64,000 nt of DNA from PHAA01 sp963665865 (GCA_963665865.2 CAXXWF010000001.1:1054001-1118000), one strand, 5' to 3'. Shown: positions 15,660 through 25,252, numbered from the stretch's first letter. Numbers and translations are program-made. Notes: a model not told the origin generated them from the sequence alone.

Positions 15660-15827
15660 CTAATGATTGCGCAGCTTGCTGCCTAGCAAATATACGCCGG
15701 CTATGGCGGTAGCGTGTAGAGCCCACCAACCAGGCTCCATAAGACTGAAGGTTCCTGGATCAATCTTATCTGCGCTGCGAAGATTTTTTACCACAGCATC
15801 CTTATAATCTGTAAAATCTGAAAGCAT
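15660..15827 (-). CDS. Small protein (55 aa), unknown function
   Basis: Minus-strand reading frame too short for most callers. ATG complementary to 15825-15827, preceded by GGAGGGATAATGA, a strong site with 7-base spacing; stop TAG at 15660-15662. The protein begins MLSDFTDYKDAVVKNLRSADKI and has a hydrophobic segment rich in Trp/Ala/Gly (PGWWALHATAIAGVYLLGSKL) near the C-terminus, suggesting membrane association. No family recognised. It is convergent with the methyltransferase. Confidence comes from the ribosome binding site and the sensible amphipathic plus hydrophobic layout. Confidence 0.62.
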   Translation of the reverse strand: MLSDFTDYKDAVVKNLRSADKIDPGTFSLMEPGWWALHATAIAGVYLLGSKLRNH

Positions 15828-16057
15828 TCATTATCCCTCCTAATATAATAATTCTTAAAATAATTAATATTCTATTTTTCCCGGCATCTTAAGTTTTAAG
15901 AAAGAAAATTGTCCCAGAATGAATTTAAATGCTTCTAACTTGCATACTTATGGTTTTTATGTTATCAATTGCTTTAGAGGTTAATATAGGCTGTATAATA
16001 TTACCATTCATGTTATGATGAAAAAATATTAAGGTCATCATGAATGAGGTGGTAGGG

Positions 16058-17143
16058 ATGAATAAGATTGAACTGGCGTGTATATATTTCTTTCACACTC
16101 TTAATGGAGTAGGGAACAGAACCCTGTGGAAAATCAAACGAGAGTTTGGAACCTTTCAGAGGTGTTTGGAAGCAGACCAAGGCAGCTTGCTTAATTCGTT
16201 GCTTCCGACCTCAGTCCAAGCCGCTATTGCGGAAGCCAAGCACCATGCGGATCCACCGCTGCTGTTAGAGAGGCTGCTAGCGAATGCTATTAATATATGC
16301 TGCGTCGAAGATGAAGATTATCCTGAGCTCCTGCGCAGCATTTACGATCCACCCTACATATTCTACTACCGGGGAAGATTAGAAATACTTAAAGAGTTCT
16401 GTATAGGTGTGGTAGGATCGAGGGCTGCCACCAGCTATGGCAGAATCCAGGCTCGCCGCTTTGGGATTGAATTAGCCAAGCAGGGGATGGTCGTAGTTAG
16501 TGGTATGGCGCGGGGGATTGACACTGAAGCCCACCAAGGGGCATTAGAGGCAGAGGGGAAAACGGTCGCTGTTTTAGGCAGCGGCTTGGATGTAGTCTAC
16601 CCGCCGGAAAACCGGAGATTGTTTGATCGTATATGTGAGAGCGGGCTAGCGATTAGTGAGTTCTCACCCCATACCCATCCGGAACCAGGCAATTTTCCAG
16701 TTAGAAACCGTACCATTTCAGGTCTTAGCCGGGGGGTGCTGGTAGTTGAAGCTAAACAAAGGAGCGGTGCCCTGATAACCGCTGACTTTGCCCTAGAGCA
16801 GGGACGTGAGGTTTTTGCCATTCCAGGTCCCATTAACAGTAAAAACAGTGCAGGAACCAATTATCTTATTAAACAGGGGGCGTGTCTGGTAAGTTGTATC
16901 GAAGATATTCTTGATGATTATGGTTTAAATGATTTTCCTGAAGTCAGACAGGGAGAACTTTTCTTTGATCTGGATAATGAAGAGTCAGCCTTTTTGGAGA
17001 ATATGGGTCATGAGGCGGTGCATTTTGATACTTTAATTGCAGCCACTGCATTAAGCATGGGGCAATTGAGCACTATGCTCTTAAAAATGGAGTTGAAAGG
17101 CATAATTCGCGCATTGCCCGGTAACTACTATGTAAAGATTTAG
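16058..17143 (+). CDS. dprA: DNA-processing protein DprA/Smf
   Basis: Loads RecA on incoming single-stranded DNA during transformation. An N-terminal helical region is followed by the Rossmann-like DprA domain with VVGSRAATSYG (near residue 125), SGMARGIDTEAHQGAL and FPVRNRTISGLSRGVLVVEA; a C-terminal winged-helix-like DML1 segment is visible (DTLIAATALSMGQLSTMLLKMELKG). About 361 aa. ATG 16058 preferred because GAGGTGG lies 7 bases upstream; ATG 16040 overlaps nothing useful. It is followed by topA, the usual Firmicute order. Confidence 0.95.
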   Translation: MNKIELACIYFFHTLNGVGNRTLWKIKREFGTFQRCLEADQGSLLNSLLPTSVQAAIAEAKHHADPPLLLERLLANAINICCVEDEDYPELLRSIYDPPYIFYYRGRLEILKEFCIGVVGSRAATSYGRIQARRFGIELAKQGMVVVSGMARGIDTEAHQGALEAEGKTVAVLGSGLDVVYPPENRRLFDRICESGLAISEFSPHTHPEPGNFPVRNRTISGLSRGVLVVEAKQRSGALITADFALEQGREVFAIPGPINSKNSAGTNYLIKQGACLVSCIEDILDDYGLNDFPEVRQGELFFDLDNEESAFLENMGHEAVHFDTLIAATALSMGQLSTMLLKMELKGIIRALPGNYYVKI

Positions 17144-17218
17144 AAATCATTAGTTGAGAATCTCTCCAGACTCTTTCAATGTGTATTTTGGGGAGGATAA
17201 AAATAAAGAGGTGATATT

Positions 17219-19297
17219 TTGGCGGAAAGCACTCTGGTTATTGTTGAGTCAGCAGCGAAAGCCAAGACTATAGCGAAATTTCTGGGCAAAAACTATCGCG
17301 TGAAAGCCTGTGTTGGTCATATCAAAGATTTGCCCCGCAGCAAAATGGGGATAAATGTAGAAGATGACTTTGAACCGCAGTATATAACCATACGCGGTAA
17401 GGGTGATCTTCTTAAAGAGATTAAGACCGAGTCGCAGAAATCCAAACGCGTATTACTGGCTACTGACCCGGATCGCGAGGGTGAGGCTATTGCTTGGCAT
17501 CTGCAAAATTATATAAAGATTCCGGCAGGTTCCAAATGTCGTATTGAGTTTAATGAGATTACATCTGATGCCATCAAGCAAGCCATTAAAACTTCACGCC
17601 CGGTGGACATGGATCTGGTCAATGCCCAACAGGCACGCCGGGTTTTGGATCGTCTGGTTGGATATAATCTGAGTCCACTGCTGTGGAGTAAAGTCCGCAA
17701 AGGTTTAAGTGCGGGTCGGGTGCAATCAGTGGTTATCAGAATTATATGCGAACGTGAAAAGGAAATAAATGCTTTTATATCCGAAGAATATTGGACCGTA
17801 GAAGCCGTATTGACTGCCAAAAAGAGTAAAAATTTCATAGCAAAACTGCTGTCTTTCAAAGGTGATAAACTGGAGATTAGGGGAAAAGCGCAGCAGCAGC
17901 AGGTAGTTGGTTATTTGCAATCGGCAGCCTATCGATTAAAAAACATTGATAAAAAAGAGAAGCGCCTCAAAGCCAAACCTCCTTTTATAACCAGTACTAT
18001 GCAGCAGGAGGCCAATAAGAGATTAGGATTTTCTCCAAGTAAAACCATGCGAATGGCCCAGGAACTGTACGAAGGGCTGGATTTGGGGAAAAAAGAGACC
18101 GTAGGTCTAATCACCTACCTTCGTACTGATTCCACCCGTATAGCCAGTGTTGCCCAGGCGGAAGCCCTGGAATACATTAAGGCCGAGTATGGACCCGATT
18201 ACGCGCCGGCTGCTCCCAATGAATATAAAAGCCGAAAATCAGCTCAGGACGCCCATGAAGCGATCCGGCCGTCATCTGTTTTGCGTACTCCCGAAAGCAT
18301 AAAAGCCTATCTCGGCCGGGATCAGCACCGTCTGTATAAACTGATCTGGGAACGATTTATAGCCAGCCAAATGACCAGTGCAGTATTTGATACCGTGTCC
18401 GCTGATATAGAAGCGGGAGACTATGGTCTGCGCGCTAATTCTTCACAGTTAAAATTCCCGGGTTACAAAAGGGTCTATCATGATACCGAGGAAGACGAAA
18501 TAAAAAATCCTATTCCCGATTTGAAGCCCGGTCAAGTCCTGGAACTTAAGGAATTGATGCCTGAGCAACATTTTACGCAGCCCCCGCCCCGCTACACCGA
18601 CGCCAGTTTGGTAAAATTGCTGGAAGAAAAGAATATTGGACGGCCCAGCACCTATGCCCCGATTATTGAAACCATACTTAAACGTCATTATGTGGAACGT
18701 CAAAACAAACAATTTGTACCTTCGGAATTAGGGTTCATCGTAGTTGATTTGTTGACCCAACACTTTAGCAACATTTTGGAAACCCAATTTACCGCTAAAA
18801 TGGAGGAAGACCTGGATCTTATCGAAGACGGGCAGCTGAATTGGAAAGGGGTTATCCGAGATTTCTATGGTCCTTTTAACGCGGATCTGGAAAAGGCTCA
18901 GGACCTGATTGAAAAGGTTGAAATAAAGGATGAAGAGGCAGGCAAAGATTGCATTAAGTGCGGCCGACCCATGTTCATCAAATATGGCCGCTTTGGCAAA
19001 TTTATTGCCTGTTCGGGTTTTCCCGAATGCCGACATACCGAATCACTGAATGAAGAGGCGGGGGTTGGCTGTCCATTCTGCGGTGGCGCGGTAGTTGCCC
19101 TCAAATCTAAAAAGGGACGTAAATACTACGGATGTAAAAACTACCCGGAATGTAATTTCCGTTCCTGGAATAAGCCTACCGGGGAAAAATGCTCTGTCTG
19201 TGGAGATGCCATCGTGGAAAAGCTAAATAAGAATAAAGAAGTGGAACTGATTTGCCAGAATCCAGAATGCAAACACCGCCAAGAAAAGGAGAACTAA
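17219..19297 (+). CDS. topA: DNA topoisomerase I (type IA)
   Basis: Relaxes negative supercoils through a 5'-phosphotyrosine intermediate. TOPRIM domain at the N-terminus with VESAAKAKTI and DPDREGEAIAWHL (about residues 80-92); catalytic Tyr in TYLRTDSTRI near residue 300; C-terminal four-cysteine zinc modules (CIKCG...C...C, CPFCG, CSVCG) from about residue 578. 692 aa, normal. TTG 17219 after AGAGGTGATATT. Confidence 0.97.
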   Translation: MAESTLVIVESAAKAKTIAKFLGKNYRVKACVGHIKDLPRSKMGINVEDDFEPQYITIRGKGDLLKEIKTESQKSKRVLLATDPDREGEAIAWHLQNYIKIPAGSKCRIEFNEITSDAIKQAIKTSRPVDMDLVNAQQARRVLDRLVGYNLSPLLWSKVRKGLSAGRVQSVVIRIICEREKEINAFISEEYWTVEAVLTAKKSKNFIAKLLSFKGDKLEIRGKAQQQQVVGYLQSAAYRLKNIDKKEKRLKAKPPFITSTMQQEANKRLGFSPSKTMRMAQELYEGLDLGKKETVGLITYLRTDSTRIASVAQAEALEYIKAEYGPDYAPAAPNEYKSRKSAQDAHEAIRPSSVLRTPESIKAYLGRDQHRLYKLIWERFIASQMTSAVFDTVSADIEAGDYGLRANSSQLKFPGYKRVYHDTEEDEIKNPIPDLKPGQVLELKELMPEQHFTQPPPRYTDASLVKLLEEKNIGRPSTYAPIIETILKRHYVERQNKQFVPSELGFIVVDLLTQHFSNILETQFTAKMEEDLDLIEDGQLNWKGVIRDFYGPFNADLEKAQDLIEKVEIKDEEAGKDCIKCGRPMFIKYGRFGKFIACSGFPECRHTESLNEEAGVGCPFCGGAVVALKSKKGRKYYGCKNYPECNFRSWNKPTGEKCSVCGDAIVEKLNKNKEVELICQNPECKHRQEKEN

Positions 19298-19298
19298 A

Positions 19299-20606
19299 TT
19301 GCCAGTAGTTCATGTAATTGGAGGAGGTCTGGCCGGTTCGGAAGCTGCCTACTATATAGCCCAAGCTGGATTAAAGGTAAAACTTTGGGAAATGAGACCC
19401 CAGCAGCAGACACCTGTACATAGGTCCGGCCAGTTAGCGGAACTAGTGTGCAGTAACTCACTTAAGTCGGAATTAGACAATACGGCTCAGGGTTTACTCA
19501 AAGAAGAAATGAGAGCGATGGGGTCCTTAATTCTGCAGTGTGCAGACCAGACTAGGGTTCCTGCCGGGTCAGCACTGGCTGTAGATCGGGAGCGTTTTTC
19601 GGAATTAGTTACGAACCGGGTAGAGTCTCATCCTGGCATTGAAATTATTCGTGAGGAAGTTAAAGATTTGCCGGTGAGCGAACCAACCATCGTTGCTACC
19701 GGACCTCTAACCGCTGGGCCGCTTTTTGCAGAACTAGCCCGCATTAGCGGGGAGGAGAACCTATATTTTTATGATGCGATAGCCCCCAGCGTAACCTTGG
19801 AAAGCTTGAATAAAGATAAAATATTCAAGTCTTCACGCTACGACAAGGGCACAGATGACTATTACAACTGTCCTATGAGCCAAGCGGAATATGAAGAATT
19901 CTACCACAGCCTGGTAGATGCTGATGTCAAAGAAGGCCACAGTATAGACAAACGATTCTTTTTTAATGGCTGTATGCCGGTGGAAGTAATGGGCCGGCGG
20001 GGTATAGATACTCTGAGGTTTGGTCCGATGAGGCCAGTAGGCTTATTGGATCCGCGTACTGGCAAAAGAGCTTGGGCTGTAGTCCAACTGCGCCAGGAAA
20101 ATCAAGAGGGCACTGTCTATGGATTGGTAGGATGCCAAACCCGTCTGAAATGGGGGGAGCAGGCCCGGGTCTTTCGACTCATACCCGGCCTAGAAAACGC
20201 TGAATTTGTAAGGTATGGTGTAATGCATCGAAATACCTACATAAACAGCCCTCAATTGCTTGAGCCGACCTTGCAGTTTAAAAAAATTCCGAATCTATTA
20301 TTGGCCGGGCAGATCACAGGGGTGGAAGGCTACATGGAATCGGCGGCAACCGGAATCCTAGCCGGCATTAATATGGTCCGTCATATCAGGCAGCAAGAAA
20401 TGCTGGTAATGAGTAATTGCACCATGCTGGGAGCACTCGTAGGGTTTATCACCGAGACCGGATCCAAAGACTTTCAACCCATTAACGCTAATTTCGGTAT
20501 TCTGCCGGCCTTACCAAATCCCATAAGAGATAAGAAAATACGCTATGAGGAATATGTTAAGCGCTCTCGGAATATAATGGTTGATGTAAAAAAAGAGTTA
20601 ACCTAG
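19299..20606 (+). CDS. trmFO: Methylenetetrahydrofolate--tRNA-(uracil-5-)-methyltransferase TrmFO
   Basis: FAD- and folate-dependent enzyme making ribothymidine at tRNA position 54. N-terminal FAD-binding motif VIGGGLAGSEAAYYIAQ; the VCSNSLKSE cysteine segment near residue 50; C-terminal NLLLAGQITGVEGYMESAATG typical of the GidA/TrmFO superfamily. 435 aa. TTG 19299 lies one base after the topA stop, with its ribosome binding site (AAAAGGAGAAC) inside topA, implying coupling. The topA-trmFO-xerC-hslVU order is standard in Firmicutes. Confidence 0.96.
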   Translation: MPVVHVIGGGLAGSEAAYYIAQAGLKVKLWEMRPQQQTPVHRSGQLAELVCSNSLKSELDNTAQGLLKEEMRAMGSLILQCADQTRVPAGSALAVDRERFSELVTNRVESHPGIEIIREEVKDLPVSEPTIVATGPLTAGPLFAELARISGEENLYFYDAIAPSVTLESLNKDKIFKSSRYDKGTDDYYNCPMSQAEYEEFYHSLVDADVKEGHSIDKRFFFNGCMPVEVMGRRGIDTLRFGPMRPVGLLDPRTGKRAWAVVQLRQENQEGTVYGLVGCQTRLKWGEQARVFRLIPGLENAEFVRYGVMHRNTYINSPQLLEPTLQFKKIPNLLLAGQITGVEGYMESAATGILAGINMVRHIRQQEMLVMSNCTMLGALVGFITETGSKDFQPINANFGILPALPNPIRDKKIRYEEYVKRSRNIMVDVKKELT

Positions 20607-20623
20607 CAGGTGGTAATAGGAGT

Positions 20624-20660
20624 GACACAGGAGAACCGTCCCCTTGTGTCCCCTTGTGTC
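20624..20660 (+). repeat. AGAACCGT-loop hairpin repeat (family E), copy 2
   Basis: GTGACACAGG, loop AGAACCGT, CCCCTTGTGTC, followed by a second CCCCTTGTGTCA. Same loop as 14159-14190 but different stem arms. It sits between trmFO and xerC, immediately before the xerC ribosome binding site. Confidence 0.6.
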
Positions 20661-20677
20661 AGATGGAGGTGGATATT

Positions 20678-21589
20678 GTGCTAGCAAAACATGTGGAAGA
20701 TTTCCTGACCCATTTACGAGTGGAAAAGAGTGCCTCCAGTTTAACCCTGATCAGTTATAGAACCGACCTGGCTCAATTTTTTGAATTTGTTGCTGCTCAT
20801 TGCCAGGTTGATAAAGACGCCATACCCTTGGCTTGCCTCAATCACTTGACGGTTAGAGAATATATCGGACAGATGCAGAAGCATGATTTGTGCAGATCAA
20901 CCATCGCCCGTAAATTAGCAGCTTTGAGGTCTTTTGTCAAATATCTCTGCCGTGAGAATATACTCGAAGGTAATCCTATCGCTAATATTTCTACACCGAA
21001 ACTGGAAAAGAAATTGCCCCGGTTTCTATATCCGGTAGAAACAGGTCTTTTAATGGACGCACCTGATACCAGCCAGGTGGCAGGGCTCCGGGACAAAGCC
21101 ATATTGGAGACACTGTATGCCGCTGGGGTTAGGGTTAGTGAACTGGTGGGCATTAATATACCTGACCTGGAATTGGATGAAAGATGGATAAAAATAAGGG
21201 GAAAAGGTGGTAAGGAACGACTAGCTCCGCTCGGTCAGCAAGCGAAGGATGCCATTGAGAGTTACGTTAGGCGGGCTCGGCCATATCTGTTAGCAGCAAG
21301 CGATACCTCCACAGAGGCCTTGTTTTTAAATAAATCCGGCACTCGTCTTTCAGTTAGGAGTATTAGGAACATAATCAATAAGTACGTAACCCAGTTAGCA
21401 TTAAACCAAAAGGTTAGTCCGCATACCCTTAGACATTCATTTGCCACCCACCTGTTAAATGGCGGGGCAGACTTGCGATCAGTGCAGGAACTCTTGGGTC
21501 ATGTCAAGTTGTCTACTACTCAGATTTACACTCATCTTACTAAAGACAGGATCAAAACAATTCATGACGAAACGCATCCACGGAGGTGA
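20678..21589 (+). CDS. xerC: Tyrosine recombinase XerC (CodV-like)
   Basis: Site-specific recombinase that resolves chromosome dimers at dif. N-terminal SAM-like core-binding domain (EDFLTHLRVEKSASSLTLISYRTDL is more than needed to recognise it) and C-terminal catalytic domain with Arg in GVRVSELVG (about 150), HTLRH (about 249-253), LGH and the nucleophile Tyr in TQIYTHL (about 283). About 303 aa. GTG 20678 is preferred for its GGAGGTGG site; TTG 20654 lies within the preceding repeat. Its stop codon overlaps the hslV ribosome binding site. Confidence 0.92.
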   Translation: MLAKHVEDFLTHLRVEKSASSLTLISYRTDLAQFFEFVAAHCQVDKDAIPLACLNHLTVREYIGQMQKHDLCRSTIARKLAALRSFVKYLCRENILEGNPIANISTPKLEKKLPRFLYPVETGLLMDAPDTSQVAGLRDKAILETLYAAGVRVSELVGINIPDLELDERWIKIRGKGGKERLAPLGQQAKDAIESYVRRARPYLLAASDTSTEALFLNKSGTRLSVRSIRNIINKYVTQLALNQKVSPHTLRHSFATHLLNGGADLRSVQELLGHVKLSTTQIYTHLTKDRIKTIHDETHPRR

Positions 21590-21593
21590 TATT

Positions 21594-22127
21594 ATGTTTG
21601 AAGCAACTACCATAGTGGCGGTTAAAAAGGACGAAGTTATGGCCATTGCCGGCGATGGTCAGGTTACCTTTGGGCAGAACATTGTGATGAAAAACAATGC
21701 CGTTAAAATCAGGAAGCTCTATGAAGGTAAAGTTGTAGCCGGATTTGCTGGATCAGTAGCCGATGCTTTTATGCTTTTTGACAAATTTGAAGAAAAATTA
21801 AAAGAAACCAGCGGTAATTTAACCAGAGCTGCGGTGGAAGTTGCCAAAGAGTGGCGCAGTGACAGGGTCCTGCGCAAATTGGAAGCCCTGCTCATTGTAG
21901 CTGATCGGGACCGGATGTTTATTATATCCGGCAATGGTGAAGTTATTGAACCTGATGATGGTATAACCGCGATTGGATCAGGAGGATCTTATGCTCTGGC
22001 TGCCGCCCGAGCCCTGGCGCGTTTTACCGATATGCCCGCTCCGGAAATAGCGCGCGAGGCTTTAAAAATTGCTGGAGAAATCTGTGTGTTCACTAACGAT
22101 CGGATTACGGTCGAAGTAGTCGAATAG
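21594..22127 (+). CDS. hslV: ATP-dependent protease subunit HslV (ClpQ)
   Basis: Proteasome-like peptidase of the HslUV complex. TTIVAV near the N-terminus supplies the catalytic N-terminal Thr after removal of a short leader (MFEA), as in Bacillus ClpQ rather than the E. coli form; MAIAGDGQVTFG follows. 177 aa. ATG 21594 has CGGAGGTGAT upstream; a longer open frame from 21459 lies inside xerC and is not real. Confidence 0.95.
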   Translation: MFEATTIVAVKKDEVMAIAGDGQVTFGQNIVMKNNAVKIRKLYEGKVVAGFAGSVADAFMLFDKFEEKLKETSGNLTRAAVEVAKEWRSDRVLRKLEALLIVADRDRMFIISGNGEVIEPDDGITAIGSGGSYALAAARALARFTDMPAPEIAREALKIAGEICVFTNDRITVEVVE

Positions 22128-22154
22128 ACAAATTGAACAAAGGAGATATTCGAA

Positions 22155-23555
22155 TTGCAAAATCTAACGCCGAAAGAAATTGTAGAGGAACTTGATAAAT
22201 ATATTATTGGCCAAAAGGATGCCAAAAAGGCGGTTGCAATCGCTCTGCGCAACCGCTATCGCCGCAAATTGCTGCCTGATGAATTAAGCGACGAGATATA
22301 TCCTAAGAATATTATCATGATTGGTTCTACCGGAGTTGGAAAGACGGAAATTGCCCGACGGTTGGCTAAGTTGGTTAAGGCGCCCTTTATAAAGGTGGAA
22401 GCCAGCAAATTCACCGAAGTTGGTTATGTAGGGCGTGATGTTGATTCTATGATCAGGGATCTAGTTCAGACATCTCTGCGTATGGTCAAACAGGAAAAGA
22501 TGGAAGAGGTTGCGGAAAAAGGCGCGATATTAGCGGAAGAGAAAATAATTGACTATCTGTTGCCGCTGCCCGAAAGGAACAGTAAGGCCAATAGAAATCC
22601 GTTAGCGTTTTTGATGGGTCAAACCCAGGAAGAACCTCAGGAGGATGATGTTTACCGCCGTCGTCTGCATGATGCCGAAAAACAGAGGGAGATTATGCGG
22701 CAAAAATTAATGCGCAAAGAACTGGAAGAAGAAATCATCGAAATTGAAGTAGAGGAAAAAAATAATTCGTTCATTGAATTACTTTCGGGGTCTGGGGCTG
22801 AAGAAATGGGGGTTAACCTACAGGATGTCATGGGTGGGCTCCTTCCTAAGAATATTAAGAAACGGAAACTAAAAGTTGAAGAAGCTCGCAAAATTTTGAG
22901 CTATGAAGAAGCAGCGCGGCTGATTGATGTAGACGAAGCTAACCGGGAAGCCATTAGAAGAGTGGAAGAAGATGGGCTGGTCTTCCTGGATGAAATAGAT
23001 AAAATAGCCGGCAAGGAAGGTTCATACGGTCCCGATGTGTCCAGAGGCGGGGTGCAGCGAGATATACTGCCAATAATTGAAGGCTCAACGGTGATTACCA
23101 AGTATGGACCGGTAAAGACTGATCATATTCTATTCATTGCCGCGGGAGCATTTCATGTCAGCAAACCTTCGGACTTGATACCGGAATTGCAGGGTAGATT
23201 TCCTATCCGGGTGGAGCTGGAAAGTCTTAAGAAGGATGACCTTAAAAGGATTTTAACCGAACCGCATAATTCATTGCTCAAACAGTACACCGCTTTATTG
23301 TCTACGGAGAAGGTTACCCTTGATTTTGCCGGCGATGCAGTTGATTATATTGCGGAAATAGCGTTTGAAGTCAATGTCCGGACGGAGAATATAGGAGCTC
23401 GCCGGCTTCATACTATCATGGAAAAGGTGTTGGAGGACTTGTTATTTGAGGCACCTGATATGCGGGGCCAGGCGATCAGCATCGATCGGGAGTATGTTGA
23501 AAAAAGGTTGAAGAAGATAGTGCAAGACGAGGATCTGAGCCGGTATATCCTATAG
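22155..23555 (+). CDS. hslU: ATP-dependent protease ATPase subunit HslU (ClpY)
   Basis: AAA+ unfoldase partner of HslV. Walker A IGSTGVGKTE at about residues 56-65, pore motif KVEASKFTEVGYVGRDV, Walker B VFLDEIDKI near 277, an intermediate domain between them and sensor-2 GARRLHT. 466 aa. TTG 22155 after AAAGGAGATATT. No codY follows, unlike Bacillus; the operon probably ends here. Confidence 0.97.
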   Translation: MQNLTPKEIVEELDKYIIGQKDAKKAVAIALRNRYRRKLLPDELSDEIYPKNIIMIGSTGVGKTEIARRLAKLVKAPFIKVEASKFTEVGYVGRDVDSMIRDLVQTSLRMVKQEKMEEVAEKGAILAEEKIIDYLLPLPERNSKANRNPLAFLMGQTQEEPQEDDVYRRRLHDAEKQREIMRQKLMRKELEEEIIEIEVEEKNNSFIELLSGSGAEEMGVNLQDVMGGLLPKNIKKRKLKVEEARKILSYEEAARLIDVDEANREAIRRVEEDGLVFLDEIDKIAGKEGSYGPDVSRGGVQRDILPIIEGSTVITKYGPVKTDHILFIAAGAFHVSKPSDLIPELQGRFPIRVELESLKKDDLKRILTEPHNSLLKQYTALLSTEKVTLDFAGDAVDYIAEIAFEVNVRTENIGARRLHTIMEKVLEDLLFEAPDMRGQAISIDREYVEKRLKKIVQDEDLSRYIL

Positions 23556-23636
23556 TTAGGCATAGGATTTTATCCTGGTATGGTTAAACGGGAACTATTT
23601 AAACGGTATATTGTTGGGACGAACCCACGGCTAATC

Positions 23637-23666
23637 TTGCCAAAGGTGATGCACTTGTGATATATT
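23637..23666 (+). promoter_or_regulatory. Putative sigma-A promoter for rpsB
   Basis: TTGCCA (23637-23642), 18-base spacer, TATATT (23661-23666), about 105 bases upstream of the rpsB start. The leader between could carry regulation, but no recognised ribosomal-protein leader structure was identified. Confidence 0.5.
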
Positions 23667-23770
23667 ATCATATGACGATTTCGCACGCTATCTGACCGCT
23701 GGGAATGTGCTCACTGAGTCTCCCAAGGGATGAAGAAGCGGAGGATTAAAACAAATAGGAGGTGTGGCCG

Positions 23771-24469
23771 GTGTCAGTAATAACAATGAAACAGCTGCTG
23801 GAAGCAGGTGTTCACTTTGGACACCAGACAAGAAGATGGAACCCTAAGATGGACCGCTATATCTATATGGAGAGAAACGGCATCTACATTATTGATTTGC
23901 AGCAGACCGTGAAGAAATTTGATGAAGCTTATAATTTTATCAAAGAGGTGGTTGCAGGAGGCAAAGGGGTACTTTTCGTCGGTACCAAGAAGCAGGCTCA
24001 GGAGACCATTAAGGATGAAGCTAAACGGTGCGAAATGTTTTTTGTCAATCAGCGCTGGTTAGGCGGTATGTTGACCAATTACAAAACTATTCGCAAACGT
24101 GTATTTAGATTGAAAGAATTGGAGAAAATGGAAGCAGATGGAGCATTTGAGGTGCTCAGCAAAAAAGAAGTTGCCAAACTCAGAAATGAATGGGAAAGAC
24201 TGGAGAGATTCTTAGGCGGTATCAAGGATATGGACAAACTGCCGGGAGCAGTTTTTGTGGTTGACCCGCGCAAGGAAAAGATCGCAGTTGCAGAGGCTCG
24301 CAAGCTCCATATACCGGTAGTTGCTATTGTGGATACGAATTGCGACCCTGATGAAATTGATTATGTGATACCCGGAAATGATGACGCCATTCGCGCAGTA
24401 AGATTAATTTCAGCTAAAATAGCTGATGCAGTTTTAGAAAGCAAACAGGGAGAACAAATTACCGGATAA
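23771..24469 (+). CDS. rpsB: 30S ribosomal protein S2
   Basis: Begins MSVITMKQLLEAGVHFGHQTRRWNPKM, the canonical S2 N-terminus; contains WLGGMLTN and VVDPRKE...AVAEARKL and PVVAIVDTNCDPD. 232 aa. GTG 23771 after GGAGGTGTGG; GTG 23762 is within the site. It heads the rpsB-tsf-pyrH-frr cluster. Confidence 0.98.
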   Translation: MSVITMKQLLEAGVHFGHQTRRWNPKMDRYIYMERNGIYIIDLQQTVKKFDEAYNFIKEVVAGGKGVLFVGTKKQAQETIKDEAKRCEMFFVNQRWLGGMLTNYKTIRKRVFRLKELEKMEADGAFEVLSKKEVAKLRNEWERLERFLGGIKDMDKLPGAVFVVDPRKEKIAVAEARKLHIPVVAIVDTNCDPDEIDYVIPGNDDAIRAVRLISAKIADAVLESKQGEQITG

Positions 24470-24479
24470 GGTTTACGTG

Positions 24480-24515
24480 AAGGGTGAATGGGTTTTCCTG
24501 TACACCCTTTTTTTT
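24480..24515 (+). terminator. Terminator or attenuator between rpsB and tsf
   Basis: AAGGGTG pairs with CACCCTT, followed by eight T. It probably reduces tsf transcription relative to rpsB, as seen at this junction in other bacteria; the stem is short and the loop long. Confidence 0.6.
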
Positions 24516-24550
24516 ATGAGAAAAGCCATAATATTAGAGGAGGTTTTCAA

Positions 24551-25201
24551 GTGGAAATTACAGCAGGTTTGGTGAAAGAATTGCGGGAGAGAACCGGTGC
24601 AGGCATGATGGACTGTAAAAAGGTATTGGTAGAGACCTGCGGAGATATAGAAAAAGCTATCGATGAGCTCCGGACCAAGGGTTTGGCCAAAGCGGCTAAA
24701 AAGGCAGGCCGGGTAGCCAGCGAAGGTGTTGTGATGTCTTATATACACGGCAAAGGTCGTATTGGAGTTATGGTTGAAGTGAACTGTGAGACCGACTTTG
24801 TTGGCAACACCGATCAGTTCAAGCAGCTGGCGTATGATATAGCTATGCAGATTGCCGCTTCCAATCCAGATTATATTTCACGTGAAGAAGTGCCGGCAGC
24901 CGAATTGGACCGGGAGCGGGAAATAATAAAAGCCCAGGCTCGGGAAGAGGGAAAACCGGAAAAAGTTATAGAAAAGATGCTGGATGGGCGAATCGAAAAA
25001 TATTTCAAAGAACACTGTCTGTTAGAACAGCCCTTCATTAAAGATCAAGACAAGACCATCCAGGAGCTGGTCCATGAAAATGTGGCTAGAATAGGCGAGA
25101 ACATTTCGATTCGCAGATTCGCTCGCTACGAGCTTGGGGAAGGCATAGAAAAAGAACAGAGTGATTTTGCGGCTGAGGTCATGTCCCAGATTAAGGGTTA
25201 A
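24551..25201 (+). CDS. tsf: Elongation factor Ts
   Basis: Nucleotide exchange factor for EF-Tu. UBA-like N-terminus LVKELRERTGAGMMDCKKVL, then GLAKAAKKAGRVASEG and NCETDFVGNT, all EF-Ts signatures. 216 aa, the shorter Firmicute/Thermus-like form. GTG 24551 follows GAGGAGGTTTTCAA; the open frame from 24488 crosses the terminator stem and is not used. Confidence 0.97.
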   Translation: MEITAGLVKELRERTGAGMMDCKKVLVETCGDIEKAIDELRTKGLAKAAKKAGRVASEGVVMSYIHGKGRIGVMVEVNCETDFVGNTDQFKQLAYDIAMQIAASNPDYISREEVPAAELDREREIIKAQAREEGKPEKVIEKMLDGRIEKYFKEHCLLEQPFIKDQDKTIQELVHENVARIGENISIRRFARYELGEGIEKEQSDFAAEVMSQIKG

Positions 25202-25252
25202 GTACACGCGATCACTGGGTTAGGGCAAAGATGGAATCTGGGAGGGTAGTAA

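Noticed and set aside
21459..21593. N-terminal extension of hslV
   Set aside because: Lies inside xerC in another frame; ATG 21594 has a strong ribosome binding site and gives the known HslV N-terminus.
23556..23760. Ribosomal protein S2 leader motif
   Set aside because: The leader length would allow one, but no recognisable conserved structure could be drawn by eye.
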